64,000 nucleotides of DNA from Bacillus massiliigorillae (GCF_000380245.2 NZ_HG428743.1:152112-216111), one strand, 5' to 3'; numbered from the stretch's first letter, positions 25,284 to 33,773 are shown. A program made the numbers and translations. The notes: generated by a model from the sequence alone, not told the origin.

Positions 25284-25943
25284 ATGCCAAAAGTAAGCCA
25301 TGAATACGTCATAAAGAAGAAAGAAGCCATTTTAGAAGCAGCTTTATCCGTATGCAAAGTTAAGCCACTCTATGAAATTACGATGAGAGATATCATTAAG
25401 GCTTCTGGAGTTAGCCAAGGAGGGATTTATCGCTATTATTCTGATATAGATGAAATACTTGTTGCTATTATTAATCAATCTAATGCGAATGCGAACTATA
25501 AGCAGGCTATAGATGCCATTATTGAGAGCAGTAATACTCCTCAAGAAACGATAGAAAAGCTGTTTGCTTTTCTCGGAAACTATATTAAAGAAAACTTATC
25601 AACGGTTGGCAAGATTCAATTTGAACTCACGATTCTTTTTGCTAACAATCCGAAAAGGCAACAGAAAATCTTACCCCACATTACGGAAAATGAAAGCGGA
25701 CAATACTTAATCAATCAATTGATTAATGCTATTCATGAAGGAATTTCTTTAGGTACCTTTCAATCTGAATTAGCACTCGAAGATTTATTTACTTTTATCA
25801 TGACATCGATTGATGGAATTGTAAGAGATGTTGTTTTACAAAAATGTTATGGGATGTTCCGAAATGAGCAAGCACTCCTTGATGAAAATCGTCTAATGAA
25901 TACGCTTTGCAAGTCTATACTATTACTATTGGGATCTAAATAA
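25284..25943 (+). CDS. TetR/AcrR-family repressor
   Basis: A 219-residue repressor with an N-terminal TetR DNA-binding domain: KKKEAILEAALSVCKVKPLY, then ITMRDIIKASGVSQGGIYRY and YSDIDEILVAII. The C-terminal part is an all-helical ligand and dimer domain that resembles the YfiR type of B. subtilis in pattern. ATG follows GAGGAGGTAC. Twelve bases separate it from the downstream CPBP gene, so the pair is an operon and the repressor probably controls that gene. Confidence 0.88.
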   Translation: MPKVSHEYVIKKKEAILEAALSVCKVKPLYEITMRDIIKASGVSQGGIYRYYSDIDEILVAIINQSNANANYKQAIDAIIESSNTPQETIEKLFAFLGNYIKENLSTVGKIQFELTILFANNPKRQQKILPHITENESGQYLINQLINAIHEGISLGTFQSELALEDLFTFIMTSIDGIVRDVVLQKCYGMFRNEQALLDENRLMNTLCKSILLLLGSK

Positions 25944-25955
25944 GGAGGAAAACCA

Positions 25956-26705
25956 ATGCTGAAAGAGGTAAGAAGGTTCCTTTTCTTTACGTTTTTTTCA
26001 TCATGGTTACTATGGGGTACCTTAGCATTATTAACACAGTTTCATCTACTTACATTTGGGTCGGCATTATCATATATATTATTTATTCTTGGTGGCGTGA
26101 CACCTGCTATTTGTGAGATTTGGCTAAAAAAGAAGTATAGCTCGAAAGCAGAATTCACATCATTTATCGGTAATATCAAAAATCCTCGGTATCCATTCGT
26201 ATGGTATGTATTGACGATTGGCCTTGCATTTCTGGCTTGTTTCTTGCCAACTCTTTGGGGTGGTGCAACTATGAAGAACCCTCTATATCTAGCATTCATT
26301 AATGTGCCAATCATGATAATCGGAGGTGGCTTAGAAGAGATAGGTTGGCGGGGATATTTACAGCCTACATTACAAAAAAGATGGTCACCATTCACAAGTA
26401 CACTTATTGTCGGGGCGATTTGGGCAATATGGCATTTGCCGTTATGGTTTGTCGTTGGCTCCAATCAATTGAACATGAATTTTCTCTGGTTTACGTTGAT
26501 TGCTTTGGCATTATCTTTTTTACTGACGGTCATTTATTTAGCTACTAAAAGTATTTTTCTATGTATGATCTTTCATGCCTTCATTAATTCATTTTGGGAA
26601 GTTTATATTCCAGAAACCAATGTTAGCTCAGCCTTATTAACACTATTGCTTGCACTGATTATATTTACCGCATTTGAAATCTATCGACAAAAGGCATCCG
26701 AATGA
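25956..26705 (+). CDS. CPBP-family intramembrane metalloprotease (second copy)
   Basis: A 249-residue membrane protein with AAGGAGGAAAACC before the ATG. The motifs are GGGLEEIGWRGYLQPTLQKR (double Glu, Arg), AIWAIWHLPLWFVVG with the His, and MIFHAFINSFWEVY as the last motif. About seven membrane segments are predicted. It is shorter than the copy at 23065 and only shares the motifs. The TetR partner suggests induction by a small molecule. Confidence 0.87.
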   Translation: MLKEVRRFLFFTFFSSWLLWGTLALLTQFHLLTFGSALSYILFILGGVTPAICEIWLKKKYSSKAEFTSFIGNIKNPRYPFVWYVLTIGLAFLACFLPTLWGGATMKNPLYLAFINVPIMIIGGGLEEIGWRGYLQPTLQKRWSPFTSTLIVGAIWAIWHLPLWFVVGSNQLNMNFLWFTLIALALSFLLTVIYLATKSIFLCMIFHAFINSFWEVYIPETNVSSALLTLLLALIIFTAFEIYRQKASE

Positions 26706-26727
26706 AGCTCATTCGGATGCCTTTTTC
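26694..26727 (+). terminator. Terminator of the TetR-CPBP operon
   Basis: GCATCCGAATGA and TCATTCGGATGC form a 12-base-pair stem around AGC, followed by CTTTTTC. It begins inside the coding region. Confidence 0.85.
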
Positions 26728-26750
26728 ATTTTAACCTCTATTTTTTATTT

Positions 26751-27071
26751 TCATTCTTCCTCAAAAGTGGTAAGCAATCGATGGATATTTTCAAATGACA
26801 CAAAACGTGATTCTCTATGAATTTCCTTTCCTTCATTAAAAAAGAGAATCGTTGGGGCTGCATAAAGTAAGTATTGCCCAACAATTTCTTTCGATTCTTC
26901 TGATTGGACAAGATACAAATGCTCAAGCTGTGCTTCCGTTAGCTCCTGTTGTAGTCGATATAACACGGCTTCACATACCCCACAATTATTTGTCTTAATA
27001 AACACTATTTGCAATCCAGGCAAGTTTGCCACTTCTTGTAATTGTTCTAATGAAGTAATTTTCTCCAACAA
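26751..27071 (-). CDS. Thioredoxin-like protein
   Basis: A thioredoxin-fold protein of about 106 residues, similar in type to YtpP of B. subtilis. The active site is NNCGVCEAVLYRL, a C-G-V-C redox motif at the usual position after the first strand QIVFIKT. The cis-proline region is YAAPTILFF. I prefer TTG 27071 (with AAAGGATG before it) because homologues start near EKITSLEQ; an ATG at 27104 would add 11 residues without a good ribosome binding site. It probably acts as a cytoplasmic thiol reductase. Confidence 0.8.
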   Translation of the reverse strand: MLEKITSLEQLQEVANLPGLQIVFIKTNNCGVCEAVLYRLQQELTEAQLEHLYLVQSEESKEIVGQYLLYAAPTILFFNEGKEIHRESRFVSFENIHRLLTTFEEE

Positions 27072-27164
27072 AACCGCATCCTTTTTTCGTTCATCATATC
27101 TCAAAAAAGAATGGTTTCAAACTATTTCGTTCTCTTTGTTTGATTTTTCCTATACAAAAGAAAA

Positions 27165-27235
27165 AGACTGTAGACGAATCCGAAACAATTCGAATTTGTC
27201 TACAGTCTGAAGCACCTGAACAATCAGGTGCTTTT
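27165..27235. terminator. Two consecutive hairpins, terminator region
   Basis: AGACTGTAGAC pairs with GTCTACAGTCT (27165-27208), and AAGCACCTGA pairs with TCAGGTGCTT (27210-27233). They lie 100 bases upstream of the thioredoxin gene and directly after the acetyltransferase stop on the minus strand. Confidence 0.75.
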
Positions 27236-27253
27236 AAATGGGTTTTAACGTTA

Positions 27254-27802
27254 TTAATCATTCTCTCTCCATTCTTCTGCTAAAACCCCATAAACGGTAT
27301 GGTCAACAAAATGATCATAAAGCCATTCTGCTTGCCTAATGCTTCCTTCATTCATAAAGCCTAATCGTTCGGGAACGCTTCTGCTTTTTTTATTTTCCAC
27401 AGCAGCTCGAATTTCCACTTTATTTAAATTAAGATGATTAAAAGCATAGTTGGTCAATGCTTTGGCAACCTTGGTCATAATCCCTTTTCCTTGATATTCT
27501 TCGCCAAGCCAATATCCAATATATGCTGTCTTATTGGACCAATTTATACTGTTGAAGCCTGCCACTCCAACAATTTCTTCATTGAATAAAATAACGGTAT
27601 TTAAACTTTTATTCTCAGCATAACCTTTTAAACATCCTTGAATAAATTCTTTTGTATCTTCCACATTCTTGGTAAAGTCAAGCCAAGGCAACCATTCTCT
27701 TAAATGACTTCTTGATTGCTCCGTTAGTTCGAAAACTCTTTCAGTGTCATTCAATTCAATTAATTTTAATGAAACATTTTCATCAATCTTATGTATGAAC
27801 AT
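27254..27802 (-). CDS. RimJ/RimL-type GNAT acetyltransferase
   Basis: A 182-residue acetyltransferase, close in type to B. subtilis YdaF. It starts at ATG 27802 after GGGGGAGATT. The acetyl-CoA loop is GYWLGEEYQGKGIMTKVAKAL (Q-G-K-G), followed by LNKVEIRAAVENKKSRSVPE and RLGFMNEG. It probably acetylates the N-terminus of a ribosomal protein or a small amine; the substrate is not determined. Monocistronic. Confidence 0.87.
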   Translation of the reverse strand: MFIHKIDENVSLKLIELNDTERVFELTEQSRSHLREWLPWLDFTKNVEDTKEFIQGCLKGYAENKSLNTVILFNEEIVGVAGFNSINWSNKTAYIGYWLGEEYQGKGIMTKVAKALTNYAFNHLNLNKVEIRAAVENKKSRSVPERLGFMNEGSIRQAEWLYDHFVDHTVYGVLAEEWREND

Positions 27803-27918
27803 AATCTCCCCCCCATTTTACCATTTGTTCAATTTTACCATTTAAAAACTAAATCCGTTACTATGAACGACAGCTCTTTATATTAAAGTAATACACCTTT
27901 TTAAAATAAACATCATAT

Positions 27919-27940
27919 GCTATTGCACCTATTAGTTCAA
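27919..27940. repeat. Dispersed tail motif of the hairpin repeat
   Basis: GCTATTGCACCTATTAGTTC recurs at 29317 (with CCAGATAG) and at 36975 after a full GCTGTC hairpin. Here the hairpin part is absent. Confidence 0.5.
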
Positions 27941-27988
27941 AAATAACCTATTTTTAGTTGAATAGAATTTCTAACAACAAATACGGGC

Positions 27989-28564
27989 CTACCAAGGAAC
28001 TATCATAAGTTTTGGCCATTTTTCTCGCCATTTCTTTGCTTTATTATCAAAGATTTCCTTAGTTATCATCAGTTTATTTGGTCTCACTACCATTGAAAAT
28101 AAATCATCCAAATCGTAAGGCGCGTAGATTTTATATGAACCATCTTGTTCTTCCCTTAATCCCAGAGCAGTTGCAGTGGTTGGCCAACTATCTATTGCTT
28201 CTTCAAGAGAGTCGTATGGCTTTATGGAAAAGCCAAACTTATTCTCATACCAAAGGTGTACTCTTGCCTGGTTTTTCACATCTAGCTTAAATTGAAAATC
28301 TCCGAGTCGATTTAACAATTTATCTTTGAGAATCTTCTCACTTTCAGAAGTTATATCTTCAGATTCATAATAAACTATATCAATGTCTGAAATTCCATAT
28401 TCAAGAGGATAGCCAGAAATGTCATTCCATACTGTGTTTGTGATACAACCTGCACCAACATAATATTCAAAAGGTAGATTTAATTCTTTAAGAACCTTCA
28501 AAACTCTAATTAATGGTTCATTCTTTGATATCGTCTCTACTAATAAGTCTCCATATACTTTCAT
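27989..28564 (-). CDS. Nucleotidyltransferase-family protein (PF06042 type)
   Basis: A 191-residue protein starting at ATG 28564 after CAGGAGGC. The fold is recognisable by YYVGAGCITNTVWNDISGYP and the metal-binding YGISDIDIVYYE (D-x-D), followed by ARVHLWYENKFG and a late YAPYDLDDLFSMVVRPN. This matches the nucleotidyltransferase family formerly called DUF925. Its target is unknown. It stands alone. Confidence 0.83.
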   Translation of the reverse strand: MKVYGDLLVETISKNEPLIRVLKVLKELNLPFEYYVGAGCITNTVWNDISGYPLEYGISDIDIVYYESEDITSESEKILKDKLLNRLGDFQFKLDVKNQARVHLWYENKFGFSIKPYDSLEEAIDSWPTTATALGLREEQDGSYKIYAPYDLDDLFSMVVRPNKLMITKEIFDNKAKKWREKWPKLMIVPW

Positions 28565-28743
28565 ATTTGCCTCCTGTTAGAAAACTTGCACTAACATACC
28601 CCTGTACCATAAGAAGTTCAAGATAAAAGAGCGTTAATCCTTCTTGGATCCACGCATCTGTTTGTTTAAGTGCATTCTTTCACAACCTGTTTTACACTTT
28701 AAAAATATATAAGTACTTTGACAAGTATTCTAAAAGTTTTAGC

Positions 28744-29166
28744 CTATTTTACTCGTTGAAACATAGGGTGATTCTCTTTAAATTGAACTAAATCCCATAA
28801 GTTTCCGTATAAATCTTTGAATACGCAAACAATACCATATGGTTGTTCTTTTGGTTCTCTAACAAATTCAATTCCATTTGCTATCATTTCATTATAATCT
28901 CTCCAAAAGGCATCCGTCCCAAGGAATAGAAAAACTCTCCCTCCTGCTTGATTTCCAATAAATGATATTTGTTCAGATTTTGAAGCCTTTGCAAGTAATA
29001 TTGTAGTTCCAGACGAGCCAGGTGGAGATACTACTCCCCAGCGTTTATCTTGCTCTGGTTAATACGTATCTTCAATTAACTTGAAATAAAGTTTTTTCGT
29101 GTAAAACTCAATAGCTTCATCATAATCTTGAACAACCAAAGCAATATGTACAACAGATTGTATCAT
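28744..29166 (-). pseudogene. VOC-family protein interrupted by a nonsense codon
   Basis: The minus-strand frame from ATG 29166 (MIQSVVHIALVVQDYDEAIE) has GAAGGGG upstream and runs to a stop at 28744. Codon 36 is TAA (29061-29059), after KLIEDTY. Beyond it the frame is open and encodes RWGVVSPPGSSGTTILLAKA, FLFLGTDAFWRDYNEMIANG and FKDLYGNLWDLVQF, a complete VOC protein of about 140 residues. A single base change would restore it, so the inactivation is recent or is a sequencing error. Confidence 0.85.
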
Positions 29167-29316
29167 TTTATTACCCCTTCTTTCTTTGTAAAGCACAAGC
29201 CTTACAGCATGTTTATCTTTGCAAATTTTTTCTGATAAATTATATCAATAATATAAAATTGTTGAAATATTAATTTATTTAATGTTTTTTATTGAGCTAA
29301 ACTCCTCTGTTATTAT

Positions 29317-29338
29317 GCTATTGCACCAGATAGTTCAA
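29317..29338. repeat. Dispersed tail motif of the hairpin repeat, second copy
   Basis: GCTATTGCACCAGATAGTTC matches the motif at 27919 and 36975 with three changes. Confidence 0.45.
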
Positions 29339-29452
29339 CACTTTGTTACAAAAATAAATGAAAAAAATATGAAAACCAGTTCAATCATCAGTAATTAAAG
29401 TGAAAATATGTTAGAATGTTTTTTTATGTTTGATTTAAAAGGAGTGTACTTA

Positions 29453-29986
29453 GTGGGTTTAGAAAAAAAGAAGAAAAAACCATTTTATAAAAAATGGTGG
29501 GTTTGGTTAATTGCAATTATATTGATTGTAGCAGTGGCTACCTCTGGAGAAAATGAGGATGATAAGGCTACTAATTCTACTGATGGAAAAGAAACAAGTG
29601 CAGTTAATGATACTAAAAATGTTAATGATACTAAAAATAATGAACAAACAAAAGAAGAAACAACTACTAAAGAACCAAGTGTTTCAAGAGAATTTAGTTC
29701 TGCATTAAAGAAAGCAAAGACATATGCCAAGACAATGAGTATGTCAAAGAGCGCTATTTATGACCAATTAGTTTCTGAATATGGAGAACAGTTCCCTGCT
29801 GATGCGGCTCAATATGCTATTGATAATCTTGAATTTGATTGGAAAACAAATGCATTAAAGAAGGCAAAGACATATGCTGATAGTATGGATATGTCAAAGA
29901 ATGCCATTTATGACCAATTAGTTTCTGAACATGGAGAAAAATTCACTCCAGAAGAAGCTCAATATGCAGTAGATAATTTAGAGTAA
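29453..29986 (+). CDS. Ltp-like membrane-anchored protein with two host-surface repeats
   Basis: I start at GTG 29453 (MGLEKKKKKPFYKKWWVWLI), which follows AAAAGGAGTG; 177 residues. One membrane segment (about residues 15-33) is followed by a low-complexity Thr/Glu/Asn linker. Two copies of a 45-residue unit follow: ALKKAKTYAKTMSMSKSAIY and ALKKAKTYADSMDMSKNAIY, each ending in AQYAIDNLEF or AQYAVDNLE. These are Ltp-type repeats (PF07553). In phage TP-J34 the Ltp lipoprotein excludes superinfecting phage. No lipobox Cys is present here, so anchoring is by the membrane helix. Confidence 0.82.
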   Translation: MGLEKKKKKPFYKKWWVWLIAIILIVAVATSGENEDDKATNSTDGKETSAVNDTKNVNDTKNNEQTKEETTTKEPSVSREFSSALKKAKTYAKTMSMSKSAIYDQLVSEYGEQFPADAAQYAIDNLEFDWKTNALKKAKTYADSMDMSKNAIYDQLVSEHGEKFTPEEAQYAVDNLE

Positions 29987-29992
29987 TAAAAT

Positions 29993-30045
29993 AATTTTAA
30001 CTAAAAAGAGTAGCAGTTTTTGCTACTCTTTTTAGTTAAAATTAT
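29993..30045 (+). terminator. Long terminator of the Ltp-like gene
   Basis: A 23-base-pair inverted repeat (29993-30015 with 30021-30043) around a GTTTT loop. It starts six bases after the stop codon. Confidence 0.85.
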
Positions 30046-30189
30046 TCAATTATTCCCTATTCATTACACTTTAACTCTAGTTCTTCATATTTCCATTTAT
30101 CCATCTTCTCTTATTCTTGCAGTCGATCTTCTTCAGCCTTTCAGCATACGGAAATTTTAGTAAGTATATTAAAATCAATGCAATAGGAC

Positions 30190-30455
30190 ATGCTTTATTT
30201 TCCTATGACAGCCGAGAAGTGTTACAATGCTTGCCATTTTTATAATGGTGTGACCATTCGTGTACCTGTTCCAGCGACCCAGCAGGATACTAGAGGATCA
30301 GTAGAAGAATGGCCCATTATGGAAGGAAGGAATGCGCCTATATGCGGCAGTCGCGTTGCAGGATGGTCATATTTTGGGAGATGCGGATGGTTATTTACGT
30401 TTCATTGATCGAGAAGGTCAAGAGGCTTGGCGCTATTTTGTCTTCAGCTATCCTG
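30190..30455 (+). pseudogene. Decayed coding remnant, possibly a beta-propeller protein
   Basis: Two frames carry protein-like sequence. One gives FYNGVTIRVPVPATQQDTRG; after about 30330 a second gives LYAAVALQDGHILGDADGYL and RFIDREGQEAWRYF. The second resembles a PQQ-type beta-propeller blade. There is no ribosome binding site and the frames do not join, so it is a broken gene. The family assignment is tentative. Confidence 0.35.
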
Positions 30456-30653
30456 CCTGTTACCAGCATAAAAAATCATAATAAACACTCTTACTATTTT
30501 GTTTCCCATTTTTCATACAAACTTTGAATTACCCTATTAACCAACAAGCCCATTGAGCTAATTTTTATAAAACCAAAAATGAATAAGCTTCATATTTGAT
30601 ATGACATGCATAAATTATTAAAGTACGAATTAAATAAAATGGTTGTGAAAAAA

Positions 30654-30938
30654 ATGAATTATTATCAACTTAATCCACAAGTATACTTTCCAAACAGTTC
30701 AATATATACAAATTATGCTTTCCCATCTCAACCACTTGATCCACCAACCGGTCCTGTTGGTGCAGGAATAGGCCATGTTGGAGGAGGTCATGTCGGAGGA
30801 GGCCATGTTTCTGCTGGAGGGTTACCATCTGGCGGTTGGTCTCCTGGAGGCGGATGGCTTCCTTCAAGTAGCTGGCAACAAGGATATCCATGGTACCCTT
30901 GGTACCCTATATGGCGGTATCCTATTGTAGGATGGTAA
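30654..30938 (+). CDS. Gly/Trp/Pro-rich small protein, copy 1 of 3
   Basis: I use ATG 30654 (MNYYQLNPQVYFPNSSIYTN), which aligns with the start of the two copies at 31560 and 33957. The 94-residue protein has an N-terminal NYYQ segment, a GVGAGIGHVGG-type glycine-rich part with three GHVGGG or GHVSAG units, the family core GGWSPGGGWLPSSSW, and a C-terminal WYPWYPIWRYPIVGW. No signal peptide or membrane segment is seen. Function unknown; the composition is like structural or surface proteins of spores, which is only an inference. Confidence 0.62.
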   Translation: MNYYQLNPQVYFPNSSIYTNYAFPSQPLDPPTGPVGAGIGHVGGGHVGGGHVSAGGLPSGGWSPGGGWLPSSSWQQGYPWYPWYPIWRYPIVGW

Positions 30939-31004
30939 AGTACCAATCTATTCATCTCTGAGGTGCTTCTGTTAAGGAAACATCTCTTCTTTTTTATACA
31001 CTTT

Positions 31005-31367
31005 CTAAAGGAAAGAATCATTAATCGCTTGAATAGCTAATTCCAACGCTTTAATTCTTCTATCTAAAAGCGTTCTTTGGGGACTACCAGCCTTTAACTT
31101 AACATAGGCCTTCTCAATGGAAGGTAATAAACCAGTAAGAACATTGTGAGCTTCTGCTAACTCTTCCTGGGTGTAATGATAGCTTTTTTGATCCCAAGCA
31201 CTTTCTAGCACTGCTAAACCGATGCAAACAGCTTTGAGCCGTTTCTTTACTAAGGTAGTATTTGCGCCTTTCTCAGTCATCTGAAATAAGGCATTTTCGA
31301 GCTTACGGATTGTTGATTGAAAAGATTTTATTGATTCCAATTTATCTATATTTGATACTTTTTCCAT
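31005..31367 (-). CDS. Unknown helical protein
   Basis: A 120-residue, all-helical cytoplasmic protein starting ATG 31367 after GAGGTCAGG. It contains SFQSTIRKLENALFQMTEKG, KKRLKAVCIGLAVLESAWDQ and RRIKALELAIQAINDSFL. The regular repeat of R/K-x-x-L-E/K-A suggests a helical bundle. No family is recognised. It lies inside the cluster of Gly/Trp/His-rich genes but on the opposite strand. Confidence 0.62.
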   Translation of the reverse strand: MEKVSNIDKLESIKSFQSTIRKLENALFQMTEKGANTTLVKKRLKAVCIGLAVLESAWDQKSYHYTQEELAEAHNVLTGLLPSIEKAYVKLKAGSPQRTLLDRRIKALELAIQAINDSFL

Positions 31368-31464
31368 TTAGTCCTGACCTCTCTACGTTTCCACATTGTT
31401 ATTTTATAACATCGTTAAGAACCTAATTTCACTCGCAATATTTTAACATAAATCAGCCGAAGTA

Positions 31465-31559
31465 CTTTGCATTTATCAATATGAATTGAACAAGTTTCAT
31501 TTTCTGGACCAAGTTCATAGATTGATAATGTATGTGGAAAAATGGAGGTTGTGTAGAAA
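31465..31559 (+). repeat. Duplicated upstream (promoter) region, copy 1
   Basis: The 95 bases before the copy-2 gene match the 98 bases before the copy-3 gene (33859-33956) closely, including TTTGCATTTATCAATATGAA, CAAGTTTCATTTTCT, CCAAGTTCATAGA and TGATAATGTAT, and ending in GGTTGTGTAGAAA. The CATAGA-type element may be the -10 box of a sporulation sigma factor, but I could not fix a matching -35 box. Confidence 0.65.
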
Positions 31560-31862
31560 ATGACATATTACCAAGATATTTCGGAAGTAGCATATTCAAA
31601 TGGTTTAATAGAAAAAAATTATTCTACTGTACCATCCCTTCCTTTTGATCTATCAGATGGTCGCGTAGATGTAGGTCCTGTTGGCGTTGGTTCCGGTTGG
31701 TCACCTGGTGGGGGATGGCTTCCTGCAAGTAGTTGGGATCATTCGAATGTACATCCGAGTCATCATTGGCACCAACATGTTCAATGGCATCCAACCCCAC
31801 AATGGCATTCAGCTCCCCAATGGCATCCTAACACTTGGTGGCATCATGGTATGGGATGGTAA
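31560..31862 (+). CDS. Gly/Trp/His-rich small protein, copy 2 of 3
   Basis: A 100-residue protein starting ATG after GGAGGTTGTG. The order is MTYYQDISEVAYSNGLIEKN, then SLPFDLSDGRVDVGPVGVGS, the core SGWSPGGGWLPASSWDH, and a His/Trp tail with SHHWHQHVQWHP, three QWH units and NTWWHHGMGW. The His/Trp spacing (W-H-x-x-x-Q-W-H) could bind metal. It is about 80 percent identical by eye to the protein at 33957, with matching upstream and terminator sequences, so the whole cassette was duplicated. Function unknown. Confidence 0.68.
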   Translation: MTYYQDISEVAYSNGLIEKNYSTVPSLPFDLSDGRVDVGPVGVGSGWSPGGGWLPASSWDHSNVHPSHHWHQHVQWHPTPQWHSAPQWHPNTWWHHGMGW

Positions 31863-31881
31863 TGAATAAACATCCTCTTAG

Positions 31882-31912
31882 AGTAGCACAATTATGGTGC
31901 TGCTTTTCTTTT
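31882..31912 (+). terminator. Terminator of copy 2
   Basis: AGTAGCAC and GTGCTGCT pair around an AATTATG loop and are followed by TTTCTTTT. The homologous hairpin is at 34287 after copy 3. Confidence 0.75.
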
Positions 31913-32044
31913 CTTAAACATGGTCAGTCTTGTTTTATAAACCATAAAACAAGACATGTATACTTTTTATTAAAAAGTTTGGCTAAAGGAGCTATAACCT
32001 TTTCTAGGACCAAAAAAATCTTAGACTTCCACTGGCTTATCGAA

Positions 32045-32509
32045 CTATTGTACTGAATGATGGGACTCTATATCAAAATCAACGTCTTGAATAAATTCGA
32101 TAACCTCCCCATTTGGACTGTGGACTAGGGCATTTCTGATAAGAAGAGCAGGCTCTCCAAGAACCAAGTTGTCTGGTTCCACATAAGGCTTTGCCCCATT
32201 GGCAAGTGCCATTTGGAAAGCTTCGTCGACATCATCTACGTAAAACGCCATGTGCAGCATAGCCCCGTAAGCAACTTCATCTTCCGACTGTGCTTTCTTC
32301 CCTTGTGCTGGAATCACGGCATCATCATCGAAAACCTCAAGACACGTTCGGCCATCAGGTGAAATCAGCATCGAAGCTTCCTTAATTTGAAATGAAGGAA
32401 GGCTCCAATGATGTCCACGCTTGAAACCTAATGCTTCAATATAAAAACGGATAGTTGCCGGATAATCTTTTGCCTGAATCGCAATATGAGCAAGACCCTT
32501 GATATTCAA
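32045..32509 (-). CDS. VOC-family glyoxalase-like protein
   Basis: I use TTG 32509 (MNIKGLAHIAIQAKDYPATI), with GGGGAGG seven bases before it; 154 residues. It has two VOC modules: HIAIQAKDYPATIRFYIEAL with the first metal His, CLEVFDDD, then LHMAFYVDDVDEAFQMALAN with the second His and VHSPNGEVIEFIQD with the final Glu. All metal positions are therefore present, so it is likely an active lyase, isomerase or dioxygenase. The divergent Lrp-type gene at 32664 may regulate it. Confidence 0.84.
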   Translation of the reverse strand: MNIKGLAHIAIQAKDYPATIRFYIEALGFKRGHHWSLPSFQIKEASMLISPDGRTCLEVFDDDAVIPAQGKKAQSEDEVAYGAMLHMAFYVDDVDEAFQMALANGAKPYVEPDNLVLGEPALLIRNALVHSPNGEVIEFIQDVDFDIESHHSVQ

Positions 32510-32663
32510 ATATAACCTCCCCTTTCTGATGAATTCATTATAGAATAGTAATATAACAAAATACATACAATTAAAAAGGTAATTACCACATAACACCTTC
32601 GAAAAAGAAGGAATATACATATTTTTTATTTACTTTTCAAAAACACATCAGGAGGAGTTATAT

Positions 32664-33098
32664 ATGGAACATTGGATGGATGAGACTGATTACCGCATTA
32701 TGCGTCTGCTTCAGCAGAATGCGCGCATTTCTATTTCACAAATAAGTAAAGAAGTTTCCATGTCCCAGCCCTCGGTTAGGGAACGAATAAAACGACTTGA
32801 GGAGAAAGACATCATCTCAGGTTATACAGCAACCTTTCGTCATGAGGCACTAGACCGAGGGACCACGACATTCTTTCTTGTCAAAACAGAGCAATGTCAA
32901 GACCTGGTGGATTTTTGTGAACAAACACCCGTTGTGACCGATATGTTTCGAATCAGTGGCGAGTATAATTACATGATCAGGATTCAGACTGGCTCCATAG
33001 AGGAAGTCGGCCAATTTCAAGATACTATCATAAAGTTCGGACCATCCAAATCCCTTATCAGCTTGAAAAACCTGATTGAAAATCGAATTCTGCTATAA
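32664..33098 (+). CDS. Lrp/AsnC-family regulator
   Basis: A 144-residue regulator starting ATG after AGGAGGAG. The N-terminal helix-turn-helix is DETDYRIMRLLQQNARISIS and MSQPSVRERIKRLEEKDIIS. The C-terminal RAM domain (ISGEYNYMIRIQTGSIEEVG) binds amino acids and forms oligomers. It is similar to LrpC of B. subtilis. It is divergent from the VOC gene with about 155 bases between starts. Confidence 0.88.
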   Translation: MEHWMDETDYRIMRLLQQNARISISQISKEVSMSQPSVRERIKRLEEKDIISGYTATFRHEALDRGTTTFFLVKTEQCQDLVDFCEQTPVVTDMFRISGEYNYMIRIQTGSIEEVGQFQDTIIKFGPSKSLISLKNLIENRILL

Positions 33099-33222
33099 GC
33101 GCCCTTCTTAAAAATAAGAGAAGTAATAAATCATTACACTTGAGTCTCATGGGCCAGGAGTTAGTACAATCATGCCAATTAGCTTCTCTTCATCTCCAGT
33201 GGGGAATCTTCACTTTACATAC

Positions 33223-33657
33223 TTATAGCATTTTTTTGAAACAAATAATCCGATTTGCTTCACTAAATCCCAATTTAAGATGCATGGCTAGGCTTTCTTT
33301 ATTTTCTAATTCGCAGTCACTAGCAAACTCCTGGCAGCCTTTTTTCTTCGCCCACTTTTCACAAGTTTCAACTAAATTTTTAGCAAATCCTTGCTTGCGA
33401 AATGCCTCTTTTACATAAAGTCCCTCTAAATATCCGACCGGACTTGAACTTGTTCCTTCAACATAATCATATCGCAATTGACCTTGTGCAAATCCAATTG
33501 CTTCGCTGTTATGATAAGCTAAGAAAACAGTTGAGTCAGGATGAGTAATAATCTCTTTCATTTCGTGTATAAATTCTTCTAAAGTGTTATCGGGCCAAAG
33601 CAGTAAAGCAAGTTGCGCAGCTTCTTTTGCTTCCGTTAACGACGCCTCTCTTAACAT
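33223..33657 (-). CDS. GNAT acetyltransferase resembling aminoglycoside 6'-N-acetyltransferases
   Basis: A 144-residue acetyltransferase. The start is ATG 33657 (MLREASLTEAKEAAQLALLL) with TTGGAGGT upstream. It has LYVKEAFRKQGFAKNLVETC as acetyl-CoA loop, and the C-terminal EFASDCELENKESLAMHLKL with GFSEANRIICFKK, which is the pattern of AAC(6')-I enzymes. Chromosomal relatives may have other substrates, so resistance should not be assumed. Confidence 0.82.
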   Translation of the reverse strand: MLREASLTEAKEAAQLALLLWPDNTLEEFIHEMKEIITHPDSTVFLAYHNSEAIGFAQGQLRYDYVEGTSSSPVGYLEGLYVKEAFRKQGFAKNLVETCEKWAKKKGCQEFASDCELENKESLAMHLKLGFSEANRIICFKKML

Positions 33658-33773
33658 ATTAAAAACCTCCAAATATTTAAATCTGTATTTTTATTGTATA
33701 AAGAAACTAAAAAAGATATTATGAAAATCCAATTTCATATCTTATTCCACTAACCTGCGAAGCAAGCCGCATA

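Noticed and set aside
29453..29986. Classification as a true lipoprotein
   Set aside because: There is no Cys after the hydrophobic segment, so it is a membrane-helix anchor.
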